From Lingula anatina (taxonomy: Eukaryota > Brachiopoda > Lingulata > Lingulida > Lingulidae), in contig NW_019775947.1 in assembly GCF_001039355.2 (NCBI RefSeq), positions 1 through 64,000 on the forward strand: DNA of 64,000 bases. Reading direction: 5' to 3'. This document shows positions 61,282 to 64,000 of the stretch, piece after piece; the stretch's first letter is position 1; every line of letters starts with the position of its first letter. Made by a program: the position numbers and the translations under genes. A model generated the notes under the pieces. It ran no database searches. It was given only the letters and a program-made list of their open reading frames with translations, and was not told the DNA's origin.

Positions 61282-64000
61282 CTCTGTCCTGTCATCTGTC
61301 TACATTCCCAGTGTGACTTGTGGATATTGTTGTGTCAGGAAGAGATCATAAAGACCATAGGCAAGGTGGCTGCCAGTTTCATTTGATGGAGCATTTTGTA
61401 TTTATGCTGAAATCATACGGTCATGATGATTCCAAAAGAAGAGGGATTTGTTCTAAAGTAAATGACTTAAGTGGAGGACTTAGCCATTCACAACTCTGAT
61501 AAAAAAATATACAAATGATAGTGAACTTAAATAGTTCCACGTATTCATAAGCAAATCATTTCAAGTTTTTAAAGCAAAAGATGATATGAAACTTCACAAT
61601 GATCAAGCAATTCAAACATAAGAGCATTGTTTGGAACATATCTATGGCAACCACTGACCATAACACAATCAACAGACCTCCTAACTTCACCAGAATAGAA
61701 ACTCCAGTGCTATAAATGGTGTCCCTCTCCCTGCTAATGAGAAAATTATACACACAATGGAATGTGGGATGCTAATAATAGAATTAATCTGTCAAAACAC
61801 TGAGGCGTAGCCTGGGCATCTATTCGTGTTAAATTGTGTGTGATTGACATAAATTTTGATTTTATTCCTTATTTCTTCTCTCCGTCCATCCTTATTAGTG
61901 TCTGATTTTGGCGGTAAGCAATTCCCATTACCTGCTTGGTATGCTTCCTTATTGTCTAGCTTGACAGATTATGAATATGCCTTCTTTGCACATTTATCTG
62001 AAAGAAGCTCAAAAAAGCCATTTTTATGATTGATATGATTTGACCAATGAAGATATATCTGTCAAGAACATAACCCACAGACCCATGAAGAGCGTCATTC
62101 AACATGGTCTCCTATTTAACTTGAGTGGGGGCTGGACATGGTAAGGGGGGGGGGGGGCAGGCTTCGCATATCATTAAGATAAAGAAGCCATAATGATGTG
62201 ACTAATGGTAGTTCCAGGGTATGACATTCACATGGGAAAGAGGGACCATGTTGGTGGATGGTTGGACTGTGTTGGAGCTAAATATTCAGCCATGATGTGA
62301 TGCAGCATGCATTTTATGTACATACCTTAGTAGCGTTTTGAAATCCCCCCTAGGACATACACGGAGGCAGCCTACAGTGGGAGAGAGATGTTTTCAACCT
62401 CTGACACAAATGTTGGCAGCATTTAATGCATGTGGAATTGGATTGTATCTTTTTCAGGTGATTTATGTTCAAGAATAAGTTGCACGTTTTTAAAGTTTTC
62501 ATCAGCAGAATTCCTTGCCTTTGTACAAGCACCTGCAGTTTTGTTTTTGGTCAAAGGACAAGATATTGTCACCTGTTGCACAGTGTGGATGTGACAGTTA
62601 AATGAAATAATAAAGATTGTTACCTTCACTGCTGTCTCTCATGGTGAAGTCTCATGGACATGACACATACACATTAGAGTGATTTGTAACATTGCTGGAG
62701 GAATAATGAAGTCTTGTCAGGAACAAGTTGGGAACCTTCTGTTGTAGAGGAGCTTTCTCCGTCATGGAGAGGAAAAAGTCAGAGATAGAAGAGGGTTGGT
62801 TGTGTTTTTTGTCCTCCAATTCCTGCTCTCACAACATCACATGTTGGTTTGGCAAGTAAGTAGCATATATGTGCAGAATGTTGTGAGGTATTTCAGAACA
62901 ATGTTTTAGTGTTTTACCAAGGCTCTATGTGATGTGTGTGCATGTATGCACCCTGGCATATGTTTGTTAATTTATTGTATAATAATAATAAATAGCAATG
63001 ATAATAATCTTAAATGGTCCTAACACATTTTTACACAAAAAAGCTATAATTAAACTTAAGTGTATTTTCAGACACATGATTTTGTCAGGAAAATACAATG
63101 CTCTGTGAAGTGGTAGTTCATCAGTGTATGTGAGGATGTTTGTGCAGGTGCCCATGCACGCGTGCATGTTCATAATTAGTATGTGAATGTATATTTGCAA
63201 ACATGAGCACATGTTAATGTAGGTCTCAGTTGTATAACGTTTATCATGCCTCTTAGAAGATTTAAGCAGTAGAGCCATGAAGCCAGATTGTTTGATATTT
63301 ATACAACAACCAGTATGATTCTCAAGGCAATATCAGTATCAGTATATTGTGTATCTTCATCAGAGTGCATCTGTAATATGGACCTGTTATCATACTATGG
63401 AGAAATGATGTTACAACTTTGTTTTTGATCTTACCAAAAAAGGAGTTTTATATTTAGTTATAATGTGATATCAGTAAACTTTGATGGAGAAAATGCTTAT
63501 ATTATGAGTTAATGGTCCTCTTTAACCTCTCCCCCCCCCCCCAACTTCCCCCTGTTCCAATAATGAGATTCATGTCATAGTCCCCTGAAGGTATAGAGGT
63601 AGAACTTAATGATTTGGATAATACTCCATTTGTTGAAGATGTGTCCACTGAGGAGCAAATGACCTGTCATTATCTAAATGAATGAAATAATGTATTCATT
63701 TGAAGTAGGTGGCAACTACTTATGTATAATCTAATTTAAGTAACATTTTCCTTGTCTGAAACAACAAAGATAACAATAAATATTTCTGAGAACTTTCTTT
63801 AGGTTAATACCTGTAATATGCTTTCATATTTGTTTTTTTTTCTCCTCACAATTGAATTCCTGTTGCATTTGTACATTTCCTTATATTTGAAGCTTTAAAA
63901 ACATTGCACAGTTTTATTGCATGTCCTATTTTTTAAAACAGAGCTCACATTTTAATGCGTATTTAATTTGTCCAATTTTTTTTCATTTACTATTTATTTC
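61282..64000 (+). other. Probable intron sequence to window end
   Basis: AT-rich, with a G-run (62144-62157) and a C-run (63532-63542). One short splice-bounded segment (61899-61913) is discussed as a finding. No exon with clear protein similarity is visible, so the rest of the gene lies beyond the window. Confidence 0.5.

Overview
This is a non-coding-rich, AT-rich animal nuclear scaffold. GT-AG introns, a metazoan-type PDZ domain split by a very large intron, a dying non-LTR retrotransposon, many short inverted-repeat elements and long microsatellites all point to a highly heterozygous marine invertebrate. A bivalve mollusc is my best guess: the element at 7951-9742 has the layout of the pearl/DINE-1/Helentron group first described from oysters. 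That assignment is an inference.

The only convincing gene is on the + strand. A first coding exon (15960-16082) encodes the N-terminal half of a PDZ domain with a PWGF loop. A second (50152-50294) encodes the rest, and a good 36-nt candidate third exon (58140-58175) continues in frame. The gene runs off the right edge. The domain looks most like the N-terminal PDZ of Shroom-type actin regulators. A conserved 32-codon upstream ORF (15841-15939) precedes the start codon.

The scaffold carries three large direct duplications, each joined by a single N: 13421-20778/20783-28167 (about 7.4 kb), 31926-39110/39112-46041 (about 7 kb) and 49696-51230/51232-52766 (1,535 bp). The first two differ by SNPs, microsatellite length and one clean transposon presence/absence. 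The third has the same length and looked identical wherever I compared it. They are best read as two haplotypes laid end to end (A and B) and an unmerged contig overlap (C). As assembled, both PDZ exons appear twice. Without the extra copies the first intron shrinks from about 34 kb to about 20 kb.

Layout: 1-4968, a hairpin element, one possible minus-strand exon and old dispersed repeats. 4969-6855, a LINE with 50-bp flanking direct repeats. 7359-7560, an 81-bp minisatellite. 7951-9742, a Helentron-like element with seven 145-bp units, each carrying a DR1-type nuclear-receptor motif. 10028-12092, an old segmental duplication whose two halves were hit by different DNA transposons, giving filled and empty sites. 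13421-28167, haplotype pair A with promoter region, upstream ORF and first coding exon. 28168-49695, intron 1 including pair B and its MITEs. 49696-52766, pair C with exon 2. 52767-64000, intron sequence with exon 3, microsatellites and G-rich tracts.
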